DNA of 8,554 nucleotides from an uncultured Oscillospiraceae bacterium (GTDB taxonomy: Bacteria > Bacillota > Clostridia > Oscillospirales > Oscillospiraceae), in the NCBI GenBank assembly GCA_900752285.1, contig CAADUW010000054.1, positions 1 to 8,554 on the forward strand, written 5' to 3'. Under the pieces are notes generated by a model. It ran no database searches. It worked only from the letters and a program-made list of their open reading frames with translations, and was not told the DNA's origin. Position 1 is the first letter of the stretch. Each line of letters starts with the position of its first letter. Shown here piece by piece: positions 1 through 6,713 of this stretch. Made by a program: the position numbers and the translations under genes.

Positions 1-10
1 TCAGACAGGA

Positions 11-93
11 TTTTTGCCCCAATTCAAAGTTTGGAAAACGAAGGAATCCTGTATGTATTTCTGGTTTTTCAAACGGAAGAAGTGGGGCAAAAA
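11..93. repeat. Nested inverted repeat downstream of the operon
   Basis: Positions 11-21 (TTTTTGCCCCA) and 83-93 (TGGGGCAAAAA) are perfect 11-bp inverted repeats. Inside them, 29-39 (GTTTGGAAAAC) pairs with 64-74 (GTTTTTCAAAC) with a single G-T wobble, leaving a 24-base central loop. On either strand the outer 3' arm ends in A rather than T, so this does not have the form of an intrinsic terminator. It could be a small non-autonomous mobile element, the end of an element running off the window, or a structured RNA 3' of the operon. No transposase or target-site duplication can be seen. Confidence 0.55.
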
Positions 94-118
94 GACGGTG
101 GAGACTCACAGACGCAAT

Positions 119-152
119 TGTGCGGTGTTGCCCTAAGCAGAAATTCCGCACA
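119..152. repeat. 7-bp stem with 20-base loop between cobC and the left repeat
   Basis: TGTGCGG at 119-125 is the exact reverse complement of CCGCACA at 146-152. No T-run follows on either strand, so it is not a standard terminator. It lies 36 bases beyond the cobC stop on the minus strand and might stabilise the 3' end of the operon transcript. A stem of this length could also arise by chance. Confidence 0.3.
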
Positions 153-187
153 CTGTTGTACAAAGCACTCCCGGCGCTCCCTCCGGC

Positions 188-730
188 TCACAGCACCCGG
201 TAGGTGGTTCCTTCCAGTACGTAGCCGTGGCCGGGGGCAGGCTGCCACTGATAGCGGGTTTTGTTTTCTTCCGGGAAGCAAAACGCCATGATGGCGGCGA
301 TCACACCGCCGTGGGTCACCAGCACCGTGTCTCCCGGCAGCTGCCGGAGGGCAGAAAAGGCCGCCGTGACCCGGGCCGTCATTCTGGCGCCGCTCTCTCC
401 GCCGGGGGGAACGTTTTTCTCGTTGTCCCCGGTGATCCAGCGCTGATAGCCGGCGTTTTCCCGCAGCTCCTCGTAGCTGTGCATTTCAAAAGCGCCGAAG
501 TCCACTTCCCGGAATTCCGGAACGGGGGTAAAGGGCACGTCTCCAAAGAGGATCCGCAGAGTCTCGTTTGTCCGCCGCATGCCGCTGGTGAGGAAACGTT
601 CCGGCGTGACCCCGTAATGCAGCTTTACCAGCTCCGCTTTTCCCGCCTCCGACAGGGGCAGGTCTGTGCTTCCGCAGTACAGATGGGCTTCATTGGCACG
701 GGTCTTACCGTGCCGGATCAGGTAAATCAT
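188..730 (-). CDS. cobC: Histidine phosphatase, probable alpha-ribazole-5'-phosphate phosphatase (CobC type)
   Basis: The 180-residue protein belongs to the histidine phosphatase (phosphoglycerate mutase-like) superfamily. The catalytic LIRHG motif is at residues 4-8 with the phospho-accepting His7. An Arg pair follows in SGMRRTNET (52-53), then the likely acid Glu75 in REVDFGAFE, and the second catalytic His140 in VTHGG. In cobalamin assembly CobC removes the 5' phosphate from alpha-ribazole phosphate or from cobalamin phosphate, in the cytoplasm. The ATG at 730 is chosen because it places the RHG motif at residue 4, as is usual, and because it overlaps the preceding gene's TGA as ATGA; the frame stays open further upstream but that part shadows the preceding gene. 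It is the last gene of the operon. The family assignment is firm, but the substrate is inferred from the neighbours, because family members act on many phosphoesters. Confidence 0.88.
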   Translation of the reverse strand: MIYLIRHGKTRANEAHLYCGSTDLPLSEAGKAELVKLHYGVTPERFLTSGMRRTNETLRILFGDVPFTPVPEFREVDFGAFEMHSYEELRENAGYQRWITGDNEKNVPPGGESGARMTARVTAAFSALRQLPGDTVLVTHGGVIAAIMAFCFPEENKTRYQWQPAPGHGYVLEGTTYRVL

Positions 731-1101
731 CGGATTCTCTGCTCCAATCCGCAGAAGACCCGGTAGACTGCCTCCGCGTTCTCCGCAAGGTATCTGCCGA
801 ATTTTCCGTTTTCCTCCCGCCACCGCCGGACCTCCGGGTCCATGGGGACAACCCCGGCAGAAATATCCCCCAAAATCAGGACGCTGTCCTTCCATTTGTC
901 CGGATTTTCCCGAAACAGAGCCGCCGGATCCCGGTTTTCCCGGGCACAGGCGTCCGTATAGGCTTCCAGATGGGCAATGCACCGTCTGGAAAAGTCGATG
1001 TCGGTTCCGTCACAGCGGAAAATATCTGCTTCCGAAAGTCCGAAGCGGGTTTTGGCAAATTGGTTTTTCCCCTGAAATGCTCCGCCGATGATCAGCTTCA
1101 T
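727..1101 (-). CDS. Short CobU-like protein with altered P-loop
   Basis: This 124-residue protein starts at the ATG at 1101, preceded by a strong AAAGGAGGA ribosome site. Its N-terminus MKLIIGGAFQGKN resembles the CobU P-loop, but the Ser/Thr that normally follows GK is Asn13. Its C-terminal half (GDISAGVVP at 79-86, RRWREENGK at 92-100, GLEQRI near the end) matches the part of canonical CobU that reads roughly VSNEVG-GIVP, R-FRD--G and G-P. The usual guanylyl-accepting His in an RI--H context is not evident, and the middle of the fold is shortened relative to the 180 or so residues of CobU. The full-length CobU lies two genes upstream, so this is a diverged paralogue that may be a partner subunit, a regulator, or an enzyme with changed specificity. 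It follows cobS after 14 bases and overlaps cobC by ATGA. Homology to CobU is judged from motifs, and the function is unknown. Confidence 0.8.
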   Translation of the reverse strand: MKLIIGGAFQGKNQFAKTRFGLSEADIFRCDGTDIDFSRRCIAHLEAYTDACARENRDPAALFRENPDKWKDSVLILGDISAGVVPMDPEVRRWREENGKFGRYLAENAEAVYRVFCGLEQRIR

Positions 1102-1115
1102 TCCGGATTCCTCCT

Positions 1116-1856
1116 TTACAGGGATGCGCCCACCGCCATGGCAGCGCAGGCGGCAAGCTCGCTGAGGGTCAGGCAATAGCCGGAAATATCTCCGTTCATG
1201 CCGCCGAGGGCACGGTAGCTCCGGCGCAGTACCAGCGCGTAAACCGCCAGCTCTCCCAGCAGCACCAGCGCCCACAGGCGGTACAGCGCCGCACAGCTGC
1301 CAAGCAGCAGCAGGAGCACCGCAGCGGGGAACACCAGATCCCCCGGTTTATGGGTCTGTCCGGCGTACTGGCTGGTCTGCATGGGGGCAAGTCCGTTCAC
1401 CGCCAGCACCGAACAGCACCGGCTCACCGCCGGAATCCACACCAGCAGTCCCAACGGGGCAGAACCCAGACTGGCACAGGCTGCATACTGACTGATGCCC
1501 AGCAGCATGCAGCCGATGACCGCAAAGGCACCCACATGGGAATCCTTCAGGATCTCCCGCCGCCGTTCCAGATTCCGGCAGGAACGTACCGCGTCCACCA
1601 CATCCAGAAATCCATCCAGGTGGAGCGCGCCCGTGGCGATCCACGGGAAAAACGCCAGCACCGCCGCTCCCAGAAGGGGCGAAAGAAACCGGCTCAGAAT
1701 CCCCGCCCCCCACCAGAGCAGTCCGATCTCCAGCCCTACAAAGGGCAGACACAGAAGCATTTTTCCCCGCGCCCGCTCATCCCAGCCGTGCCAGAAGCAG
1801 GGAATGGCGCAGAACATGCTCTGACACATACCCAGCGCTTTCAGCCACAGAAGCAT
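1116..1856 (-). CDS. cobS: Adenosylcobinamide-GDP ribazoletransferase (cobalamin synthase)
   Basis: CobS is the integral membrane enzyme that joins adenosylcobinamide-GDP to alpha-ribazole (or its 5' phosphate), releasing GMP and completing the lower ligand. The 246-residue protein has the family length and several hydrophobic helices. It carries the hallmark GALHLDGFLDVVDA at residues 76-89, with the Asp residues expected to bind metal, and LKDSHVGAF at 103-111. The ATG at 1856 is supported by AAAGGAGG nine bases upstream and overlaps the 3' end of cobU by 16 bases, which suggests translational coupling. The position between CobU (which makes the GDP substrate) and CobC is typical of nucleotide-loop assembly operons. 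No key residue appears to be missing. Confidence 0.94.
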   Translation of the reverse strand: MLLWLKALGMCQSMFCAIPCFWHGWDERARGKMLLCLPFVGLEIGLLWWGAGILSRFLSPLLGAAVLAFFPWIATGALHLDGFLDVVDAVRSCRNLERRREILKDSHVGAFAVIGCMLLGISQYAACASLGSAPLGLLVWIPAVSRCCSVLAVNGLAPMQTSQYAGQTHKPGDLVFPAAVLLLLLGSCAALYRLWALVLLGELAVYALVLRRSYRALGGMNGDISGYCLTLSELAACAAMAVGASL

Positions 1857-2398
1857 TTGAGATTTCCTCCTTTGAAAACCGTCAGGTTCCCCATGGACAT
1901 TTCCGCCACGGTGTCCGCCTCCCGGGCAACCTGCCGCAGAATATCCGCCAGTGCTTTCCGGTAACTCTGGGTGACCGGATCATACCGTGCCGCGTCCCGG
2001 AACAGATCGTCCGCCACCACCACCAGATTCCGGACCTGCCGGCTCAGGGTACAGATGTCCTCCGCCACCCGCTGTCCGGACGCGGGATCCGGTTCATAGT
2101 TTTTCTCCCGGGGGAAAAACTCGTTGCTCAGCAGAGCGGTGACGCTGTCCAGCAGGAAGGTGCCGGTTTTTTCCGCCCGGGACAAAACGGCGGTCAGGTC
2201 TCTCCCCTGCTCCAGCGTCTCGAAGCCCATGCCCGCCCGGTCCTCAATATGCCGGGCGATCCGGGCCTCATCCTCCCCATCCTGAGGGATCATGGTCGCC
2301 AGATAGTACAGAGGTCCATCTCCCGCAAGCTCGGCGCACACGTTCTGGGCAAGAGAGGATTTTCCGCTCTTGGAGCCTCCCACGATCAAAACCGTCAT
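1841..2398 (-). CDS. cobU: Adenosylcobinamide kinase / adenosylcobinamide-phosphate guanylyltransferase
   Basis: CobU phosphorylates the aminopropanol arm of (adenosyl)cobinamide and then transfers GMP from GTP to give the GDP-activated intermediate used by CobS. The 185-residue protein has the P-loop GGSKSGKSS at residues 7-15, the LATMIPQDGEDEARIARHIEDR region with His50 as the probable guanylyl-accepting residue (His46 in the Salmonella enzyme), and LLDSVTALLSNEFF as the Walker B-like strand. The C-terminal part (DDLFRDAARYDP, then TQSYRKALADILRQVA) follows the form I associate with clostridial CobU. The ATG at 2398 overlaps the cobT TGA (2395-2397) as ATGA. The length is normal for the family. 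Confidence 0.93.
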   Translation of the reverse strand: MTVLIVGGSKSGKSSLAQNVCAELAGDGPLYYLATMIPQDGEDEARIARHIEDRAGMGFETLEQGRDLTAVLSRAEKTGTFLLDSVTALLSNEFFPREKNYEPDPASGQRVAEDICTLSRQVRNLVVVADDLFRDAARYDPVTQSYRKALADILRQVAREADTVAEMSMGNLTVFKGGNLKCFCG

Positions 2399-3471
2399 AC
2401 CGTGAACTTGTCACCCTTTCGAATCTCATCCAGATAGTCGTCGTTGATGCCCGCCTGATTGAAGGTCGCCATGTCGTTCATGACGGCGCAGGCCCCCTTC
2501 AGGATCTGAAACGCCAGCGGGCATCCGCTGCCCTCACCCAGACGCATACCCAGCAGCAGCATGGGTCTCAGACCCATGGCCTCCATGGCCTTTTCATAGC
2601 CGATCTCAAAGGAAGCATGGCTGGAAACCAGATAGTACCGCACCGCCGGACACATCCGGACGGCGCAGAGAGCCGCCGCGGCGGAAATAAATCCGTCGAT
2701 CACCACCGGACGGTGAGACGCCGCCGCTCCCAGAAAGGCGCCGCACATGGCGGCAAGGTCGAAACCGCCTACCCTGGCCAGCACGTCCACCGGGTCCTGG
2801 GGGTTCGGGCGGTTCCGGGCAATGGCTGTCAGAATCACCTGCTTTTTCTTCGCAAATGCCTCGTCCGTTACGCCGCCGCCCCGCCCGGTAACCTCCTCCA
2901 CCGGCAGGGACAGCAGAACGGAGAGCACCGCGGAAGAGGTGGTCGTGTTGCCGATGCCCATTTCCCCGATGCCGAGGGCATCGGCTTCCGTGGCCATGGC
3001 AAGCTCCGCCCCGGTCAGGATGGCTTTTTCCGCCTGTTCCCGGGTCATGGCAGGCTCTTTTGCCATGTTCCGGGTACCGTAGGCAATTTTCCGGTTCAGC
3101 ACCGCGTCCGTGGGGATTTCCGCGTTCACACCCACGTCGCACACCGTAATGCCGCAGCCAAAGGCTTTGGCCAGAACGGAAGCGCCCGTTTTGGCACGGG
3201 TCAGGTTCACGGTCTGCTGCAAAGTAACGGACTGGGGTGCGCTGGAAACCCCCTCTGCCACCACACCGTTATCGGCGGCGAACACCAGCAGATGGGTGCG
3301 GTCCACCCGGTTCTGCACCTTTCCCGTAATGCCCGCCAGTTGGACGGACAGGTCCTCCAGAACGCCCAGACTTCCGGGAGGCTTGGCAAGCTGCGCCTGC
3401 CGGTGCCGGGCAGCCGTCATTGCCGCCTCATCCGGCGGGGTAATGGATTGCAGCAACGATAAAAGTTCCAC
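2395..3471 (-). CDS. cobT: Nicotinate-nucleotide--dimethylbenzimidazole phosphoribosyltransferase
   Basis: CobT moves phosphoribose from nicotinate mononucleotide to a lower-ligand base such as dimethylbenzimidazole, giving alpha-ribazole-5'-phosphate. Visible motifs are KPPGSLG near the N-terminus, FAADNGVV, GIGEMGIGNTTTSSA, GGFDLAAMCGAFLGAAA, and the C-terminal LGEGSGC. With the start chosen here the Glu in LGEGSGC is residue 313, matching the catalytic Glu317 of the Salmonella enzyme. An in-frame ATG exists at 3558 (387 residues), but its first 29 residues do not look like CobT. The GTG at 3471 gives a normal 358 residues and has AGAGAGGAAG eight bases upstream. Downstream, the stop overlaps cobU. 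The 101-nt gap upstream is the largest inside the operon. Confidence 0.94.
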   Translation of the reverse strand: MELLSLLQSITPPDEAAMTAARHRQAQLAKPPGSLGVLEDLSVQLAGITGKVQNRVDRTHLLVFAADNGVVAEGVSSAPQSVTLQQTVNLTRAKTGASVLAKAFGCGITVCDVGVNAEIPTDAVLNRKIAYGTRNMAKEPAMTREQAEKAILTGAELAMATEADALGIGEMGIGNTTTSSAVLSVLLSLPVEEVTGRGGGVTDEAFAKKKQVILTAIARNRPNPQDPVDVLARVGGFDLAAMCGAFLGAAASHRPVVIDGFISAAAALCAVRMCPAVRYYLVSSHASFEIGYEKAMEAMGLRPMLLLGMRLGEGSGCPLAFQILKGACAVMNDMATFNQAGINDDYLDEIRKGDKFTV

Positions 3472-3479
3472 TTGGGACA

Positions 3480-3489
3480 CTTCCTCTCT
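3480..3489 (-). promoter_or_regulatory. Ribosome binding site that fixes the cobT GTG start
   Basis: On the minus strand AGAGAGGAAG ends eight bases before the GTG at 3471, an ideal Shine-Dalgarno distance. A second GTG at 3480 lies directly on this site and is too close to use it. The in-frame ATG at 3558 shows no comparable site. No good promoter or terminator was recognised in the surrounding gap (3472-3572). Confidence 0.6.
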
Positions 3490-3572
3490 TCCATATCCTT
3501 GAAATTTGTCACACGGCACCCCGATGGATTTCGGAGGGACAGCGTGTATTTTTGCCAACGCCCCTTCGTATC

Positions 3573-4340
3573 CTATCGGAATGCATTTGGAAATTCATTG
3601 CGGAATTCCCCTTTTTCTGCCAGAAAACGGACACTTTCTTCCGCGTCCGGAAGCTCCAGCGTGCAGGTTGCGTCCGGAGATACCTCCCGGAGCGTTTGCA
3701 GCAGGCCGGGGATGTCCAGCGTACCCTTCGAAAGAGGGCTGTGGGTGTCCGCCGTGCCGTCGTTGTTGTGGATGTGCAGGTGGGAAAGCCGCTTTCCCCA
3801 TGTCCGGATCCAGTCCTCTGCCGGAACGGAGGAATAGGCGTTCACATGCCCGATGTCCAGACACAGCCGGAGTCCGGGATCGTCCACACCTTCCGCAATG
3901 GCAAGAAGCGACTCCGGTGTCGGTTCCAGTACGTTTTCCACGCACACCGTGACTCCCGTGGGAATCTCCGGCAGGAAGCTTTTCCAGAACAGGATCGACT
4001 GCTCGGTGTACCAGCAGGGATAATACATCTGCGGATTGAAGCCGCCGTGGAGTACCGCCTTGTCCGCGCCGTACCGCCGGGCGATGGTCATGGTCTGCCG
4101 GAACCGGTCAAAGGCCAATGCTCGGGCCTTGGGGTCAATGGCGCAGGGAAACAGCTCGTTAAAGGGGCCGTGGAGGATCCGATTCCGGATGCCCGTAAGC
4201 TTTCGGCTCAGAGCCTCATCGGTCTCCGCAAAGTTTTCATCCAGATTCCAGGGGGTACAGAATTCCGCAATCTCCACCCCCAGACCGTACTTTTGTGCCA
4301 GTTCGCAGGCTCTGGGGTCAATGGTGGAAAGATACCACAT
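3573..4340 (-). CDS. Xylose-isomerase-like TIM-barrel protein (sugar phosphate isomerase/epimerase family)
   Basis: The 255-residue protein has the pattern of the AP-endonuclease-2 / xylose-isomerase-like TIM barrel, a family of metal-dependent isomerases, epimerases, dehydratases and endonucleases. Candidate metal and substrate residues lie at strand ends: Glu23 (GVEIAEF), His57 (ILHGPF), His98 (VLHGG), Glu135 (VCVEN), Asp162 and His165 (LDIGH), His189 and His191 (HLHIHN), and Glu229 (TLEL). The spacing is what an intact enzyme of this fold would show. There is no signal peptide, so it is probably cytoplasmic. The ATG at 4340 begins one base after the transporter gene's TAA and has AAAGGAG five bases upstream, so it is tightly co-expressed with cobalamin uptake and assembly. 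No standard step of nucleotide-loop assembly needs this fold; a role in supplying or processing ribose or a lower-ligand precursor is possible but unproven. Confidence 0.87.
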   Translation of the reverse strand: MWYLSTIDPRACELAQKYGLGVEIAEFCTPWNLDENFAETDEALSRKLTGIRNRILHGPFNELFPCAIDPKARALAFDRFRQTMTIARRYGADKAVLHGGFNPQMYYPCWYTEQSILFWKSFLPEIPTGVTVCVENVLEPTPESLLAIAEGVDDPGLRLCLDIGHVNAYSSVPAEDWIRTWGKRLSHLHIHNNDGTADTHSPLSKGTLDIPGLLQTLREVSPDATCTLELPDAEESVRFLAEKGEFRNEFPNAFR

Positions 4341-4341
4341 A

Positions 4342-5058
4342 TTATCTCCTTTTTGCGGGGCAGTCAGTTTCCAGCATGCCGTATTTGGTTTGCAGGCGCT
4401 CCAGCTTTCGCAGAAGGGGTCTGCCTAGGATCAGAAGGGTCAGGGCGGTGCTGAGACCGTGGACAAAGTTTACCGGCACGCCCTGCCCGTAAATCACCGC
4501 CACACTCTTCCATGTGAAGGTGGTCAGCACGGTAAACACCGTGCAGCTGTCCAGCATGGGTCCCACAATCAGCATCAGGGACAGGAAACCGAACACTGCC
4601 ATAACCACCGGTTTCTGCCATTTGGGACGTCCGTGGAACACCAGTCCTGCCAGAAATCCTGCCATACCGTAGGCAAACATCTGCCAGGGCGTCCAGGGTC
4701 CCTGACTGAAAAAGAAATTGCTGGCAAAAATCGCCATTGCCCCGGTGAGGAATCCCGCCTCCGGCCCAAAGGCAACGGCGGTAAGCATCACAATGCCCGT
4801 CAGAGGCTTGCAGTAGGGCAGGAACGCGAAAGCCGCCCGGGACACCGCCGCAAGCGCCGCCATCACTGCCAGCGTCACCAGCTCCCGGGGCTGGGGGCGG
4901 CGGGCTTCAAATGCGGCAAAAAACGGAAGCATGATCTCCACGATCACCGCAGTGGCCGTGATGTAGTACAGTCTGCCGGGCAAATGCCTTGCCAGAAGCA
5001 GGGTTCCGGGAACCAGCAGAAAAATTGTCAGAACGGAAAACCAACCGGCTTTTTTCAC
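4342..5058 (-). CDS. ECF transporter substrate-binding (S) component, probably for a corrinoid or its precursor
   Basis: The 238-residue protein is very hydrophobic, with about seven predicted membrane helices, including stretches at 7-23, 31-50, 84-117, 124-142 and 199-216, and a basic C-terminal tail. The motif FFFSQGPWTPWQM (residues 115-127), followed by FAYGMAGFLAGL, is like that of vitamin ECF S components. In such systems the S subunit binds the vitamin and topples in the membrane when the T and A subunits act. The start is a GTG at 5058 that overlaps the ATPase stop as GTGA and has GGAGG seven bases upstream. Its place between the ATPase and the cob genes, under a cobalamin riboswitch, points to cobalamin or cobinamide (CbrT-like). 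Alpha-ribazole uptake (CblT-like) is an alternative. The substrate is inferred from context. Confidence 0.85.
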   Translation of the reverse strand: MKKAGWFSVLTIFLLVPGTLLLARHLPGRLYYITATAVIVEIMLPFFAAFEARRPQPRELVTLAVMAALAAVSRAAFAFLPYCKPLTGIVMLTAVAFGPEAGFLTGAMAIFASNFFFSQGPWTPWQMFAYGMAGFLAGLVFHGRPKWQKPVVMAVFGFLSLMLIVGPMLDSCTVFTVLTTFTWKSVAVIYGQGVPVNFVHGLSTALTLLILGRPLLRKLERLQTKYGMLETDCPAKRR

Positions 5059-6713
5059 GGCTCCGCCTCCCGATTCTCCCGCACCAGCCGCACCGCCTGC
5101 TCTGCCGTGACGGAATTGCGGAACAGGTGCCGGCTCATACGGCTGACTGCCGTGGTGTAAAAGCTGTTGGTGGAAAACAGGCTTCGGGCGGTTCCGGAGG
5201 TAATCATCTGTCCGTCAAAAAACAGGCCCACCAGATCCGCATACTCCGCGCAGAACTCCACATCGTGGGAAACCATGACCACCGTCACGTTCTCCCGGCA
5301 CAGGTTCCGGAGGATCCCCGCAAACTCCGCTTTGTATACGCTGTCCATGCCCTTGGTGGGCTCGTCCAGCAGCAGGAGCCGGGGCTTCCGCAGCAGCACC
5401 TTGGCAAGGGCTGCCCGCTGCAATTCACCGCCGGAAAGATCGGCGGGGTGGGACGTCAGCAGCCCCGTGATCCCGCACAGTCCGGCAATCCGGTCGATTG
5501 CCGCCTGCTCCGCGCCCATTTCCTTCAGGTCCTCGGCAACGGTCTCCTTTACGAACAGACTGGCCGGGTCCTGGGGCAGCATGCTGAGAGTCCCCCGGAA
5601 CAGTTCCCCGTTCCGATAGTCCTGCAGCCGCTTTCCGAGGATGCGGATGGAGCCACGGTATGCCTTCCGGAAGCCGCAGACCGCCTTCATGGCCGTGGAT
5701 TTTCCCGTTCCGTTACCGCCCAGAATTGCAAACAGGCTTCCCTCCGGCACTGTCAGGTTCAATCCCCGCAGCACGTCCGCCCCGTCCCGGGTGTACCGGA
5801 GCCAGAGTTCCCGGATCTCCAGTGCGGGCTTTCGGGAGAGGCAGGGAGGTTCCGTCTCCGGCAGCGCCGGAACCGCTGCGCCCCGGGGAAACTCCCGGGA
5901 CAGCCACGACCGCCCCTCCCGAACGGTCAGGGGGCTCTGTCCGCCGGAATTCACGCCGTAATACACTCGAACCGGGGCCGGGAGGGCAGAAAACAGGGGG
6001 CTTTTGTTCCGGTACAGGGTCTCCCCTACCTCGCCGGGGGTACCGAGGGCGGTGAGTTTTCCGCCCTCCATGACGGCGACCCGGTCGGCGGCGGCAAAAA
6101 TATCCTCCGTCCGGTGCTCGGTAATGAGGATCGTGGTGCCCAGCTCCCGGTTGATTTTTTTCAGCGTATTCAGAAAATCCCCGGCGGCAATGGGGTCCAA
6201 CTGGCTGGTGGGTTCGTCCAGAATCAGCATTTCCGGCTGCATGGCCATAACCGCCGCCAGATTCAGGAGTTGCTTCTGCCCGCCGGACAGCTCGGACACC
6301 TCCCGGTGGAACCAGTTCTGGATGCCGAAAAAGCTTGCCATTTCCGCCACCCGCAGCCGCATGACCGCCGGATCACAGCCAAGATTTTCCAGCCCGAAGG
6401 ACAGCTCATGCCAGACCTTGTCCGTCACGATCTGCGCCTGCGGGTCCTGCATCACGTAGCCGATTCCGGATGCTTGTTCTTTCTGGGAAAGCGCCGACAA
6501 AGGCTTCCCGTCAAAGAGGATTTCCCCGCCGCGGGTCCCGTATGGCGTCAGGGACGGCTTCAGGTGCCGCAGAAGGGTGGTTTTTCCGCTGCCCGACCGT
6601 CCGCACAGCAGCAGGAACTCGCCCCGGGCAATGTCCAGCGACACTCCCCGCAGGGCGGGAGCGGCTGCGCCGGGGTAGGTAAAGGTCAGATTTTCGATAT
6701 GGATATGCGCCAT
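5055..6713 (-). CDS. ecfA: ECF transporter ATPase, two ABC domains fused in one chain
   Basis: This 552-residue protein supplies both ATP-hydrolysing halves of the ECF transporter. Domain 1 has Walker A GRSGSGKTT (38-46), Q-loop MQDPQAQ (88-94), signature LSGGQ (142-146), Walker B MLILDEP (162-168) and switch His200. Domain 2 has Walker A GGNGTGKST (332-340), Q-loop LPQDP, signature LSGGE (426-430), Walker B LLLLDEP (446-452) and His483. All catalytic motifs are intact in both halves, so neither site looks degenerate. Residues of about 235-295 form a Pro-rich linker. Many Firmicutes encode the two ATPases as separate EcfA1/EcfA2 genes; here they are one protein, as in some CbiO/YkoD-type systems. 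The ATG at 6713 has AAGGAGG seven bases upstream and lies within the last 28 bases of ecfT. It works at the cytoplasmic face with EcfT. Confidence 0.94.
   Translation of the reverse strand: MAHIHIENLTFTYPGAAAPALRGVSLDIARGEFLLLCGRSGSGKTTLLRHLKPSLTPYGTRGGEILFDGKPLSALSQKEQASGIGYVMQDPQAQIVTDKVWHELSFGLENLGCDPAVMRLRVAEMASFFGIQNWFHREVSELSGGQKQLLNLAAVMAMQPEMLILDEPTSQLDPIAAGDFLNTLKKINRELGTTILITEHRTEDIFAAADRVAVMEGGKLTALGTPGEVGETLYRNKSPLFSALPAPVRVYYGVNSGGQSPLTVREGRSWLSREFPRGAAVPALPETEPPCLSRKPALEIRELWLRYTRDGADVLRGLNLTVPEGSLFAILGGNGTGKSTAMKAVCGFRKAYRGSIRILGKRLQDYRNGELFRGTLSMLPQDPASLFVKETVAEDLKEMGAEQAAIDRIAGLCGITGLLTSHPADLSGGELQRAALAKVLLRKPRLLLLDEPTKGMDSVYKAEFAGILRNLCRENVTVVMVSHDVEFCAEYADLVGLFFDGQMITSGTARSLFSTNSFYTTAVSRMSRHLFRNSVTAEQAVRLVRENREAEP

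Noticed and set aside
153..187. An intrinsic terminator just after cobC
   Set aside because: The GC-rich stretch does not fold into a good stem and is followed only by TTT on the minus strand, so I could not support a terminator for the operon here.
188..982. Upstream extension of cobC to position 982 (264 residues)
   Set aside because: The extra N-terminal part overlaps the CobU-like gene in another frame and would push the catalytic RHG motif far from the N-terminus; the ATGA-overlapping ATG at 730 fits the family.
2617..3462. A 281-codon plus-strand open frame opposite cobT
   Set aside because: It is an antisense shadow of a gene with all CobT motifs; no domain is recognisable in it.
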